64,000 nucleotides of DNA from Gordonia sp. OPL2 (GCF_003797825.1 NZ_RKME01000009.1:62001-126000), one strand, 5' to 3'; positions 44,035 to 53,476 are shown, counted from the first letter of the stretch. Numbers and translations: made by a program. The notes: generated by a model from the sequence alone, not told the origin.

Positions 44035-45126
44035 TCAGGGAATGAGCAGTTGTCGGAGCTGAGCGCCGCTGGCGAGGTCGGTGACGGCCTGGGCGACCTC
44101 GTCGAGCGGCCGGCGGGCGGTGATGAGTTCGTCGAGGAGCAATTCGCCGGTCATGTAGAGATCGACAAGCTTCGGAATGTCGTACTGCGGGCGGATGCTG
44201 CCGTAGTTGGAGCCGAGGATGCGGGCATCCATCTCGGCGAGAGCGAGCGGCTCGAAGGACGCCGTCGCCCCGGCCGGAGGGAGGCCGACGATCACCGCGG
44301 CGCCACCCAAGCCCAGTGAGTTGATCGCTGCTTCGGTGGTGGTGACGTGTCCGATCGCGTCGAACGCGAAGTCCACGCCGTGTGGCTCGAGCTCTCGGAT
44401 CGCCTCGGCGGCAACGGCGCTGCCGACGGCATCGGTGGCACCGAAGGTCCTGGCCAACTCCGCCCGATCCGGGGAGAGGTCGACGGCGATGATCCGCTCC
44501 GCACCTTGCATGCGCGCGCCCTGCACGATATTGAGTCCGACTCCACCACAACCGATCACGGCCACCGTGGAGCCCGGTGTGACCCGCGCTGTGTTGACGA
44601 CGGCGCCCACGCCGGTCGCTGCCGCGCAGCCCACCAGTGCGATCGCGTCGAGCGGCGCATCGTCGCGAACCCTGATCGCACCGGTCGCGGGGACGACGAC
44701 TTCTTCGGCCCACGACGAGACCCCGAGGTAGTGGTGGATGGGGGTGCCGTCGATGCTGAGTCGACTCGTGCCGTCCAGGAGGGTGCCGGTGGCGTTGATG
44801 ACCGATGCCACCTTGTGACAACGGGTTTCACGACCTGCGACACACTCACGGCACTCTCCGCAGTAGGGATTCCAGGACAGCACCACGTGGTCGCCTTCGT
44901 GGAGGTGCGCCACGCCGGGGCCGACCTCGGTGACGATCCCGGAGCCCTCGTGTCCTGGGACGAGCGGAACGGGCGCCTCCCACTCGCCCCGGATGAGGTG
45001 CAACTCGGAATGGCAGACCCCTGCGGCCGTGATACGGATCCGTACTTCGTTCGCCTCGGGGGATTGCAGGTCGACGTCGACGATGTCGACCGGGGTGTCT
45101 GTATCGGTGAACAGCGCAGCGCGCAT
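44035..45126 (-). CDS. Zinc-dependent alcohol dehydrogenase, class III-like (left arm)
   Basis: The 363-residue medium-chain dehydrogenase has the catalytic zinc region AAGVCHSELHLIRGEW and GHEGSGIV, and the structural zinc loop CGECRECVAGRETRC with four cysteines. The NAD-binding site is VIGCGGVGLNIVQGA. GAAGAGGA lies before the ATG. It is clearly related to the enzyme at 49004; both keep the GSNYGS segment near the C-terminus. The alcohol substrate is unknown. It is the promoter-proximal gene of the left minus-strand arm. Confidence 0.92.
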   Translation of the reverse strand: MRAALFTDTDTPVDIVDVDLQSPEANEVRIRITAAGVCHSELHLIRGEWEAPVPLVPGHEGSGIVTEVGPGVAHLHEGDHVVLSWNPYCGECRECVAGRETRCHKVASVINATGTLLDGTSRLSIDGTPIHHYLGVSSWAEEVVVPATGAIRVRDDAPLDAIALVGCAAATGVGAVVNTARVTPGSTVAVIGCGGVGLNIVQGARMQGAERIIAVDLSPDRAELARTFGATDAVGSAVAAEAIRELEPHGVDFAFDAIGHVTTTEAAINSLGLGGAAVIVGLPPAGATASFEPLALAEMDARILGSNYGSIRPQYDIPKLVDLYMTGELLLDELITARRPLDEVAQAVTDLASGAQLRQLLIP

Positions 45127-45300
45127 GGGCCTGTTCCTCTTCTCTGCCGGCGCGGATGGTACGACTTTCGCGCTCGGGCACCGGGGGCCGGCAGTGATCA
45201 GCGCATCGAGATCGGAATGCGAAAAGTGGTGTGGCTCTCACCATCGCCGGTCGTAGCCCTCGACAGCTACAGCACTTCTCAACCAATCGCTGTCAGCGGC

Positions 45301-45315
45301 GGTGCATAGTGCACC
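45301..45315. promoter_or_regulatory. Palindrome between tetR and the left-arm alcohol dehydrogenase gene
   Basis: GGTGCATAGTGCACC is a perfect 6-3-6 inverted repeat, 175 bases upstream of the dehydrogenase start and 82 bases after the tetR stop. It could be an operator for the left arm. The remainder of this 270-base gap shows no gene. Confidence 0.35.
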
Positions 45316-45396
45316 CACCGGGGCGGATCGCAGTCGCCATGAGGCGCATGGATCGCTCCGCCCCGCATGCCACGGGTGGTGGTGAGAGCGCCGGGC

Positions 45397-46089
45397 CTAC
45401 TCGGCAACCATCCGACGGGCGAGCTGCCAGTGCAGGTCCGCCACCTCGTCCGGCGTGAACGGACCATCGTTGTCGTACCAGATCGCGACCCGATCACACA
45501 TCGCAAGGATCGCCATGGCAACGACGTTCACCTGCGGTGCAGGAAGTGTCGGAGCGAACGTGGCCACTCGTCGACCGAGCAACTCCAGGTAGTCGCGCTG
45601 CTGTGAGACCAGTCGCTCGTAGTCGTCGTGCGAGACGAAGTCGCCCGCGGAGGCGGTGTCGAGGAGCATGTCGGCGACGCGAGCGAGGTGGACGTTCTGT
45701 ATCTGATAGAGAACATGCCGACGAACGGTGTCGCGGAGTTCCTCTTCCGGGCTACCGCGCTCGATTGCCGCCGCGTTCTCGGTGAAATCGGCCAGCACGC
45801 GTGAGACGGCCTCGGTCAGGATCTCTTCCTTCGAGCGGAAGTGGCTGTACAGGCCGGGTGCCTTGATGCCCGCCGCCTGGGCCACCTCGCGAACGGTGCA
45901 CGCACCGAATCCGCGGGTCGCGACGATGGTGACCGCTGCGGCCAGGATGCGCTCTCGCCCGACGTTCCTGTTGAAGACACGTTCGAGGCTGCTGAACTCT
46001 TCCTGCTGGTTCCCGGTTGCCGAACGTGCGGCGCGAGCAGGCCGGACCCCCGCTGTCGATGCGATGTCTCCTCCTTCGGCCGGCCGCAT
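45397..46089 (-). CDS. TetR-family transcriptional regulator
   Basis: The 230-residue protein has an N-terminal TetR helix-turn-helix (RERILAAAVTIVATRGFGACTV, then REVAQAAGIKAPGLYSHF) at about residues 44-90 and a helical C-terminal ligand domain. The first 40 residues are low-complexity, and the true start may be further in. It lies between two oppositely oriented catabolic arms and diverges from the saccharopine-dehydrogenase-like gene. The shared region holds a 14-bp perfect palindrome, the natural candidate operator. Confidence 0.9.
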   Translation of the reverse strand: MRPAEGGDIASTAGVRPARAARSATGNQQEEFSSLERVFNRNVGRERILAAAVTIVATRGFGACTVREVAQAAGIKAPGLYSHFRSKEEILTEAVSRVLADFTENAAAIERGSPEEELRDTVRRHVLYQIQNVHLARVADMLLDTASAGDFVSHDDYERLVSQQRDYLELLGRRVATFAPTLPAPQVNVVAMAILAMCDRVAIWYDNDGPFTPDEVADLHWQLARRMVAE

Positions 46090-46180
46090 AGGCGCAACAG
46101 TACCGCGACCTCCACAACGGACAGACGGAACGGAAACGGGGCGACCAACTGTTGACGGCGGTGGCGATGGACGCTAGCTT

Positions 46181-46194
46181 AACGAATATTCGTT
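46181..46194. promoter_or_regulatory. Perfect palindrome, candidate TetR operator
   Basis: AACGAATATTCGTT is a 14-base perfect palindrome in the tetR/dehydrogenase intergenic region, 23 bases before the ATG at 46217. It is AT-rich against a very GC-rich background, as expected for an operator overlapping a promoter. Confidence 0.65.
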
Positions 46195-46216
46195 CGTTTG
46201 ATCAAGGAGCTTCGCC

Positions 46217-47383
46217 ATGGTGTCTGTGGGAATTGTCGGCGTCGGCCAGATGGGCGGCGCGGCGCTTCGAATCTTGTTGGAGCAGATGCCCGATGCGCGC
46301 TTCCTGGCGATGGATCGAGCACCCGAGGCCCTCGCTCGCGCCGAGGCGCTCGATCCGCAGCGGGTCGGCGGACGAGTCGTCGACGTCTCGGCGGAGTCGG
46401 TGGACCTGTCTGGACTCGACCTCGTGCTCAACATGTCCGGCCCCTTCTTCGCCGGCTCGGGGAGTCTTGCTCACGACGCTCTGCGGTCGGGCATCACCTA
46501 TATCGACATCGGCGACGACCTGGAGGCGACCGACAGTGTCCTGGCGCTCGACGCGGATGCCGCAGCGGCCGGCGTCGCGCTGATCACCGGTGCGGGCTGG
46601 TCGCCCGGCGTCACGAACTGGTGCGCTGCACGGCTGCTCGACGAGCATCCGGACGCCGACGGTGTCCAGGTGGTCTGGGCAACGCACGAACGCAACCCCG
46701 GCGGTCTCGCCCCTCTTCGACACATGCTTCACATGGCCGTCAGCCCGTGCCCGGTATGGTCCGGCGGTCAGTGGATCGACTCTCCCGGATTCGTTCCGGA
46801 GACCGCAGCGGAGTTCGACTTCCCGGAGCCGCTGGGCCGTATCGAGGCGTACGACACAGCTCATCCGGAACCGCGTACGCTGGCCCGCTACTACCCTCGT
46901 CTCACCACCGCGAGTTGCAAGGGATCACTACGGCCTGCGTGGGCCAATGCGGCCTTTTCGACCCTGGGTCGCATCGGCTTCGGATACCACGACCTCGCGG
47001 TCGACGTCGCGGGTCATGACATCGAACCGGCTGAGTTCCTGTGGAAGATGATGTGGGCGCGACACGATGCCGCAGCTCGCGGTGACGAGGGTGTGGCACT
47101 GACCGCGTTGATGGTGCAGGTGTTCCGCGAATCGGCCGGTGCGGGCGGAGCGGAGGTCCTCGGCTCGCTGGCAGTGCTCGATGACGCGCCGATGTCCCGC
47201 GGCACGGGACTGGGCGCCGCCGTTGCGGTCCTCGCCGCACTGCGTGAGCCTCCGGCCGCGGGTGCTTGGGGTCCGGAGGTGCTCCCGTGGCAGTTCACTC
47301 TGCGCGAGTATGAGCGAATCGGGCTCGCGCTGGGCGGTTTTGGTCCGGGGATCCAGTCTCCCGCCGGTTCGGCACCGTCATGA
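46217..47383 (+). CDS. Saccharopine dehydrogenase-like NAD(P)-binding protein
   Basis: The 388-residue protein has an N-terminal Rossmann site (VGIVGVGQMGGAALRIL), then DLVLNMSGPFFAGSG and ITYIDIGDD. GAGWSPGVTNWCAARLL follows, the pattern of saccharopine dehydrogenase/carboxynorspermidine synthase-type enzymes that make or break C-N bonds between an amine and a keto or aldehyde partner. AAGGAG precedes the ATG. It is first in the plus-strand operon and is followed with overlap (ATGA) by an acyl-CoA synthetase gene. Substrate unknown. Confidence 0.75.
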   Translation: MVSVGIVGVGQMGGAALRILLEQMPDARFLAMDRAPEALARAEALDPQRVGGRVVDVSAESVDLSGLDLVLNMSGPFFAGSGSLAHDALRSGITYIDIGDDLEATDSVLALDADAAAAGVALITGAGWSPGVTNWCAARLLDEHPDADGVQVVWATHERNPGGLAPLRHMLHMAVSPCPVWSGGQWIDSPGFVPETAAEFDFPEPLGRIEAYDTAHPEPRTLARYYPRLTTASCKGSLRPAWANAAFSTLGRIGFGYHDLAVDVAGHDIEPAEFLWKMMWARHDAAARGDEGVALTALMVQVFRESAGAGGAEVLGSLAVLDDAPMSRGTGLGAAVAVLAALREPPAAGAWGPEVLPWQFTLREYERIGLALGGFGPGIQSPAGSAPS

Positions 47384-48897
47384 CAACCGCGGTGTCGAAC
47401 CGGCGCACGCTGTCGAGCGCCGTCGGTCACTGGGCCGAGGTGCGATCTGATGGGATCGCCGTCGAGTGCGCGGGCGACGCTGTCACCTGGTCGGAGCTCG
47501 ACCAGACGATGACCAGGTTGGCCGCGGACCTGCACGACCGAGGCGTGGGGGTGGGCGACCGCGTCGTGCTGCTCGGGGAGAACAGTCTGCACTGGGTCGT
47601 CGCATTCCTCGCCTGTCAGCGAGCGCGGGCGGTGGTCGTTCCGATGAACACCCGGCTGGCGCAGTCCCAGATCGAGCAACAGGTGCGTGCGGTGGAGGCG
47701 ACAGTCGTTCTGTTCGACGCACGTTCCGAGATCCCATCGCTGGATGGAGTGGACTGCGTGGAGCTCGCCGCCGTGGTCGACGCACTGCGCGTCGGCCCGC
47801 AGTCGAACGGTGTCGCCGACGACAAAGATCATCTCGACGACGCACCCGCACTGATTAGCTTCACGTCGGGGACCACCGGTACACCGAAGGGCGCCACAGT
47901 GTCTCGATCCGCGCTGTCGGTGTATGCGCACGAGTTCGCAGGGTACTTCGGCACCGGTCCCGACGACAGCACCCTGGTGATCGTGCCGATCTTCCACAAC
48001 ACCGGTTTCGCCGATCAGCTGGCACACATGGTCGCCGCGGGAGCAACCACGAGGTTGCTGCGGAGATACCGTACCGACGATGCCGCCGCCGAACTGATCG
48101 CTCGCCCTGCCTCATTCCTCGCCGCCGTGCCGAGCATGCTGCGCATGCTCATGCTGCACAGCGACGCCGACGCGATCTTTGCCGGCGTGCAAACAATCAT
48201 GTACGGCGGTAGCGCCATTCCCGAGGCATGGGTGCACGAACTGCACCGACGGTGGCCTCATCTGGCGCTGGCACACGCCTACGGCCTGACTGAGTTCACG
48301 TCGGTCTGCACCGTCCTGCCGAGTGAGCTCGCCTCTACTGCAGCCGAATCCGCCGGCAAACCACTGCCCGGAGTGCAGGTCCGAGTCGTCGACGACGGAC
48401 GCGACGTCGAGCGGGGGGAGTCCGGCGAGGTGTGGTTGTCCGGGCCGACTCGCATGCTCGGCTATTGGAACGCGCCGGAGTTGACGGCGACGAAGCTCGT
48501 CGGACCCTGGCTGCGGACGGGGGATGTCGGACGCATGGACGCCGACGGTCTCCTGTGGCTTCACGGTCGCGTCGACGACGTGATCAACCGCGGCGGCGAG
48601 AAGATCATGCCCACAGTCGTCGAGTCGCACATCGCTCGCCACGACACCGTCGCCGCCGCATGTGTCTTCGGGTACCCGGACGAGATCCTGCGCGAACGGA
48701 TTGCCGCCGCGGTCGAACTCCGCGACGGCGCGATGCTCGATGTCGACGATCTTCGCTCGTTCCTCCGTACGACACTGCCCGACTACGCCATTCCCGACAC
48801 ATGGGTGACATGCGACAGGCTGCCGGTCAATGCCTCGGGCAAGTTCGATCGCCGCGCTTTACGTGCGGACCTGGGCCGAGACCAGACATCACGCTGA
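47380..48897 (+). CDS. Class I adenylate-forming acyl-CoA synthetase
   Basis: The 505-residue enzyme activates a carboxylic acid as its CoA thioester through an acyl-AMP. Motifs include FTSGTTGTPKGATVS (P-loop), YGLTEF, LRTGDVGRMDADG, RVDDVINRGGEKIMP (hinge) and the C-terminal VNASGKFDRR lysine region. ATG 47380 overlaps the previous stop. It is the intact counterpart of the relic at 41253. The acid is unknown; a product of the neighbouring dehydrogenases is likely. Confidence 0.9.
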   Translation: MTTAVSNRRTLSSAVGHWAEVRSDGIAVECAGDAVTWSELDQTMTRLAADLHDRGVGVGDRVVLLGENSLHWVVAFLACQRARAVVVPMNTRLAQSQIEQQVRAVEATVVLFDARSEIPSLDGVDCVELAAVVDALRVGPQSNGVADDKDHLDDAPALISFTSGTTGTPKGATVSRSALSVYAHEFAGYFGTGPDDSTLVIVPIFHNTGFADQLAHMVAAGATTRLLRRYRTDDAAAELIARPASFLAAVPSMLRMLMLHSDADAIFAGVQTIMYGGSAIPEAWVHELHRRWPHLALAHAYGLTEFTSVCTVLPSELASTAAESAGKPLPGVQVRVVDDGRDVERGESGEVWLSGPTRMLGYWNAPELTATKLVGPWLRTGDVGRMDADGLLWLHGRVDDVINRGGEKIMPTVVESHIARHDTVAAACVFGYPDEILRERIAAAVELRDGAMLDVDDLRSFLRTTLPDYAIPDTWVTCDRLPVNASGKFDRRALRADLGRDQTSR

Positions 48898-49003
48898 CAC
48901 GTCGCCCACGTCGATGCCTGTGCCGCCTCAGGGACAAGACGCTCATCCACCCGGCCTGGGCTCGACACCCAGAGCCGACCACCCCACAGAAGCGAGAACA
49001 ACC

Positions 49004-50122
49004 ATGACCATCGAGTTCAAGGCCGCCGTCTTCCGCTCGCCGAACACGCCTTTGACCGTCGAGACGGTCTCGATACCGTCCACGCCGCCCCCGGGCGAAG
49101 TGTTGGTGCGGATCAAGGCGAGCGGGCTCTGCCACAGCGATCTGCATGTCATCGTCGGTGAGTGGGACGGTGTGCCGACGCCGATGGTCCTCGGCCACGA
49201 AGGTGCGGGCGTCGTCGAAGCCGTCGGCGTCGGCGTCACCCACCTCGAAGCAGGCGACCACGTGGTGCTGTCGTGGACCCCGTCATGCGGACGATGCCGG
49301 TACTGCGTCAGCGGTCGACCGGTGTTGTGCGACAAGGCTGCGGAGCATTCGGCCAACCATGTCTCGTTCGACGGTGGCACCCGCATCACATCCTCCGATG
49401 ATGAGAAGGTCTACAGCTTCGCCGGCCTCGGGACGTTCGGCGAGTACGCGATGCTGCCGGAATCGGCGGCCATTGCCGTCGACCCGGCCGCCCCGTTCGA
49501 GCAATCGGCACTCGTGGGCTGTGCTGTCACCACCGGAATCGGTGCCGTGGTCAACACCGCGGCGATCCGTCCGACCGATACGGTGCTCATCATCGGGTGC
49601 GGAGGGGTCGGGCTCAATGCCGTGCAGGGTGCTCGGCTCGTCGGTGCGCGCCGAATCATCGCGGCGGACATCTCTGACCGAAAACTAGAGCAAGCCAGGC
49701 TGTTCGGCGCTCACGACGTGATCAACACCGCCACTGAGGAACTCAGTGAACGGATTGATCAGATCACCGGTGGACGCGGCGTGGAGGTCGCTGTGGAGGC
49801 CATCGGCCTGCCACAGACCATCGAAGCCGCCTACGGCGCCCTTGCGCGCGGCGGACGGGCCGTCGTCGCGGGGCAGGTCGCCGATGGCGTGACTGTCTCC
49901 ATCGATCCCTTCGTCATGTCGGATCAAGAACTGTCGCTCGTCGGATCCAACTACGGTTCCAGTCGGCCCGACATCGACTTTCCGAACCTCGTCGACCACT
50001 ACCTCCACCGGCGGATCGACCTCGATTCGTTGGTGACACGCGTGATCGAGCTGGGTGAGATCAACGATGGGTTCGAGGAGATGAAGCGCGGCAACGGTAT
50101 CCGCACGGTGATCACGTACTGA
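49004..50122 (+). CDS. Zinc-dependent alcohol dehydrogenase, class III-like (right arm)
   Basis: The 372-residue medium-chain dehydrogenase has the catalytic zinc region ASGLCHSDLHVIVGEW and GHEGAGVV, the structural zinc cysteines in CGRCRYCVSGRPVLC, and the NAD site IIGCGGVGLNAVQGARL. It is paralogous to the left-arm enzyme at 44035. ATG 49004 is chosen because similarity starts immediately after it, although the frame is open some 170 bases upstream. It is the third gene of the plus-strand operon. Confidence 0.92.
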   Translation: MTIEFKAAVFRSPNTPLTVETVSIPSTPPPGEVLVRIKASGLCHSDLHVIVGEWDGVPTPMVLGHEGAGVVEAVGVGVTHLEAGDHVVLSWTPSCGRCRYCVSGRPVLCDKAAEHSANHVSFDGGTRITSSDDEKVYSFAGLGTFGEYAMLPESAAIAVDPAAPFEQSALVGCAVTTGIGAVVNTAAIRPTDTVLIIGCGGVGLNAVQGARLVGARRIIAADISDRKLEQARLFGAHDVINTATEELSERIDQITGGRGVEVAVEAIGLPQTIEAAYGALARGGRAVVAGQVADGVTVSIDPFVMSDQELSLVGSNYGSSRPDIDFPNLVDHYLHRRIDLDSLVTRVIELGEINDGFEEMKRGNGIRTVITY

Positions 50123-50131
50123 TCGGCCGAG

Positions 50132-51013
50132 TCACAGCTTGTGGAGAGCGGATAGATCCTGGTCGCCCATGCCGGCCTCGACTCCGCGGCGACATATATC
50201 GGCCGCCGCCTCGATCATGGTTGCCTCGCCCACCGTCCCCATCGCCTCCGCGAACGCCGCCGACGCGTTCGCGAAGACCGTGATCGTCGCCTGATCGGTC
50301 TCAAGGTTCCCTTCGTCGATGTGGTTCAGTGCGGCCAGCATCTGGTGCTGTAAGACCCCGGTGGCATAGGCGACGAGCTCGGCGACCGCGTCATTCGAGA
50401 CGCCGACGGCGTTCATGTAGCGCACGGCTTCGATGAACGAGACGAGACTGGACATGTAGAACGCACCGGTGAGGCCGGCATCGATGACGTTGGCGGCGGC
50501 CACCTCGTCGCCGACGTGAGTTGACCTGCCGGCGACGGCGACGACGACATCACGATAGGTCTCCCACAGCTCAGGGGCGCCCGAGACCATGATCAGGGCC
50601 TCGGCGGTGCCCATCTGTTCGGGATAGGCGCCGATCACGCCATCGAGGTACCCGATGCCCGCCGTGCTCGCCCGGTCGCTCAGCGCCTGCGCATCCGCCG
50701 GCGTACCACTCGTGACGTTGATGACCGCACGACCGGCGACGTCCTGGTCAGCCACCTCGTCCAAGACCGCACGGACATCGTCGGACGAACTCAAGCAGAC
50801 GATCGTGACCGGTGCGGCCCGCACCGCCGCACTGACGGTAGTCATTGCTGTTGCACCTTCGGCGATCACGGCATCGGCACGTTCGGGGGTTCGGTTCCAC
50901 ACCACCACCGTCCGTCCAGCGGCCAGTAGCGCACGTGCGATGGCCGAGCCCATGTTCCCCATTCCCAGCACGGCGACGGTGGGGGAGTTCGCAGACAGTG
51001 ATTCAGTAGGCAT
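50132..51013 (-). CDS. Imine reductase-like NADP-dependent oxidoreductase
   Basis: The 293-residue protein has the 6-phosphogluconate/3-hydroxyisobutyrate dehydrogenase-type N-terminal site (VAVLGMGNMGSAIARALL, then VWNRTPERAD) and the segment YLDGVIGAYPEQMG. That segment parallels the GAI...P..IG signature of bacterial imine reductases/reductive aminases. An aspartate in NVIDAGLTGAFYM occupies the place of the catalytic acid described for one imine reductase group. It would reduce a C=N or make a secondary amine. It is convergent with the right-arm alcohol dehydrogenase and starts a minus-strand run. A beta-hydroxyacid dehydrogenase activity is the alternative. Confidence 0.75.
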   Translation of the reverse strand: MPTESLSANSPTVAVLGMGNMGSAIARALLAAGRTVVVWNRTPERADAVIAEGATAMTTVSAAVRAAPVTIVCLSSSDDVRAVLDEVADQDVAGRAVINVTSGTPADAQALSDRASTAGIGYLDGVIGAYPEQMGTAEALIMVSGAPELWETYRDVVVAVAGRSTHVGDEVAAANVIDAGLTGAFYMSSLVSFIEAVRYMNAVGVSNDAVAELVAYATGVLQHQMLAALNHIDEGNLETDQATITVFANASAAFAEAMGTVGEATMIEAAADICRRGVEAGMGDQDLSALHKL

Positions 51014-51081
51014 GATGTGGCTCTCCGTTCGGAAATGAAGTCGACGACAGTGGTGTTCGTGGGTCTGTGGGTGGGGATGGG

Positions 51082-51810
51082 TCAGCGAACCCGACGCTGC
51101 TCGCCGGCCACGGTGCCGTCCTCGTGACGGCGCCGCTGGGCGCGAGGAACGCCGTTGGCAACGGCGGCCTCGTTATGGGCGTGCAATGCGCGGTAGGCGT
51201 AGTAGTAGACGGCGCCTTGCGCTCCCCACGTCGCCAGGGCCGCGGTGTAGAAGAAGGTGCGATCGGCGTCGTCGAAGGGGAAGGGGGCGAAGTCATAGGC
51301 GATGGCGATCACCGTCGCCGCGATCGTGACCACGCCGGTGGCGACGGCCAGGCCTCGCAATCCGGCCGACCACAGTCGTGTGGCGAAGTAGGCCAGGAAC
51401 AGCGTCGTGAGCAGGTTCATCACGAGGTAGAACGTCGCGGGGCCGACATGGAGCGTGTCATCGTGGAAGGGCCGCAAAAGGAACGCAGCCGCGATGGTGA
51501 TCCCGAAGAGGCCGATCTCGACGGCAAGCGGCGGTTTGTACCCATGCGTCACGGCCATGAGGCCCACGACGAGGATCACCGTGAAGCCGAATGACCGCGA
51601 GAACGCGTCGAGGAAGAACGAGATCTGTAAGGGGAGGCCGCCCGTCGAGCCCAGCAGCGAACCGATGAAGAAGTTGGTGGCCGATACCCCGACGATCATC
51701 CATTCGATCCCGAGCAGATGGTTGCTGTAGTTGCGGATGAACTTCCATCCGAACACGAAGCCGGCGACGATGAGCCAGACGTCGGAAAGTAGGAAGATTA
51801 CGTCTTTCAT
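51082..51810 (-). CDS. Multi-pass membrane protein of unknown function
   Basis: The 242-residue protein has about seven hydrophobic segments, starting VIFLLSDVWLIVAGFVFGW, and a basic C-terminal tail (RAQRRRHEDG). No family is recognised. ATG 51810 is preferred because the hydrophobic protein starts right there; a longer frame upstream reads as non-coding. It lies between the imine-reductase-like gene and the MFS gene, all on the minus strand, so it may help transport or sense the same compound. Confidence 0.75.
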   Translation of the reverse strand: MKDVIFLLSDVWLIVAGFVFGWKFIRNYSNHLLGIEWMIVGVSATNFFIGSLLGSTGGLPLQISFFLDAFSRSFGFTVILVVGLMAVTHGYKPPLAVEIGLFGITIAAAFLLRPFHDDTLHVGPATFYLVMNLLTTLFLAYFATRLWSAGLRGLAVATGVVTIAATVIAIAYDFAPFPFDDADRTFFYTAALATWGAQGAVYYYAYRALHAHNEAAVANGVPRAQRRRHEDGTVAGEQRRVR

Positions 51811-51869
51811 GTCTGAAGATTCCTTGGGATGAGGGTGAAACCTGTTGTCAGTGAATGTTTGGGCATCGT

Positions 51870-53339
51870 CTACGCAGGCAGTGTCGCCGCTTGCCGTCTC
51901 CGTATCGTCGAGACCCCGACCGCGAACACGATGAGCACCGCGAGACCGATCGAGATCGCATAGCTCACGCCGAACAGACCCTCTTTCGCAACCTGGATGT
52001 CGGTGCCCGGGATGGCGATCGTCGATGAACCGAGGACGCAAGTGATGAGCGCGGACCCGAAGGCGAATCCGATTGCCATGGCGGTACCGACCATCGAACC
52101 CGCCATGCCGGCCTCGCGCTCGTCAACGGCATTCTGAACCAGTGCGAAACACGCAGAATAAACTATGGCGCAACCGAATCCGATCACGCCGGCGGCAACG
52201 AGATAGCTCCACGCCTGGTCGTGGGTTACCACCAGCAGAGCCAGACCGACGGCACTGAGCATCGCTCCCGATATCAGGACCGACGGGCCTCGCCCAGCGG
52301 CAAGCGGACGCTCGGCCACCACGCCACCGATGAGAAAGGTGATCGCGAACGGCACCATCAGTTCACCGGTCTGCAAAGCGTTCAGGCCCAGACCGTACGC
52401 GTCCGATGTCGGTAGGAAGGCCGGGTCGGTCTGCGCAAATGTGCTCAGCAGCACGAGAAAAGCCGCATTGACAGCTGCGATCAGGGCGATCACGACGGAC
52501 GACACGACGACATACGGCGCGGTGAAGAGCGCCCGATCGAAGACAGGGTTCGACGACCGTCGTTGCGAGTGCACCCACGCCACGGCCGCGACGAGAGCCA
52601 CGGCCAGCGTCACCAACGCTCCCCAGCCCCACACGAGGCCCTGGGTCAGCGCCAGCAGGAGGAGGCCGACCCAGACGATCAACCACACTGTGCCGAGTAT
52701 CGCCACACCGCCCTCGGCCTTGTCTCCTGACGCCGAACGCGGGAGCACGACGTAGGTCGCCAGCGTCGTGAGAGCGAAGCATGCGGCGAGGATGACGAAG
52801 AAGTCGCGCAACGAGAGGTGCTCGACGATGAACCCGCCGCCGATCATGCCGACGACGATGCCGACGCCGGTCGCGACCACCAGCACGGCAACCGAGATGG
52901 CCAGTCCCGCCTCGCCCAACGTCCGCCGGAGAAATCCCAGCGGGAGCAGTTGCGCGGCGCCGCCGAACCCCATGACCGCGGCACCGACCAGGATCGCGGG
53001 ATACGAGTCACCCACCGCCGCCACCACTGCACCGACGGTCAACGCGACGCATGCGATGACGGCGGTGCTGCGGTCGCCGATGACGTCGGACAGTTTCGGC
53101 AGGACGACGAAGCCTGCGCCGCCACCGAGGGTGAGCAGGGTGAAGATCCAGGTGACCGCGGACACCGACGTCACGTGATACTGGGCCTGGAGTACGGGCA
53201 GCAGCGGTGGAAGGAGGAAGGTGACCGCATTGGTCAAGATGACGATGAGTGCGGCGACACCGATGAGCAGGAGCCGACGTGACCGTTCGACGGTGTTGCC
53301 GCCGGCAAGGTCTCCGGGCACCGTGAGGCTGTCTGACAT
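51870..53339 (-). CDS. MFS transporter, 14-helix drug-efflux type
   Basis: The 489-residue protein has about fourteen membrane helices and a DHA2-like layout: LTNAVTFLLPPLLPVLQ in helix 1, LPKLSDVIGDRSTA (motif A) between helices 2 and 3, and a central hydrophobic linker. The related segment near the C-terminus is AVDEREAGMAGSMVGTAMA. It most likely exports or imports a small molecule tied to the surrounding catabolic genes. Upstream lies the PucR regulator gene. Confidence 0.88.
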   Translation of the reverse strand: MSDSLTVPGDLAGGNTVERSRRLLLIGVAALIVILTNAVTFLLPPLLPVLQAQYHVTSVSAVTWIFTLLTLGGGAGFVVLPKLSDVIGDRSTAVIACVALTVGAVVAAVGDSYPAILVGAAVMGFGGAAQLLPLGFLRRTLGEAGLAISVAVLVVATGVGIVVGMIGGGFIVEHLSLRDFFVILAACFALTTLATYVVLPRSASGDKAEGGVAILGTVWLIVWVGLLLLALTQGLVWGWGALVTLAVALVAAVAWVHSQRRSSNPVFDRALFTAPYVVVSSVVIALIAAVNAAFLVLLSTFAQTDPAFLPTSDAYGLGLNALQTGELMVPFAITFLIGGVVAERPLAAGRGPSVLISGAMLSAVGLALLVVTHDQAWSYLVAAGVIGFGCAIVYSACFALVQNAVDEREAGMAGSMVGTAMAIGFAFGSALITCVLGSSTIAIPGTDIQVAKEGLFGVSYAISIGLAVLIVFAVGVSTIRRRQAATLPA

Positions 53340-53476
53340 GGGAATTCTCCTTGAGGAGAGAAGGGAGGCCTCGTGATGCAGGGTTGCGAGGCCGGCCGCG
53401 CAGAACGGGCGCGGTGTCCGTGACGGGGTCGTCGCGACGTCGTGCCACGACGATGATCAGACGACGATGCGTCAGG

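Noticed and set aside
45127..45396. Small gene between tetR and the alcohol dehydrogenase
   Set aside because: Short frames on both strands lack ribosome-binding sites and recognisable features; only the palindrome at 45301 was kept.
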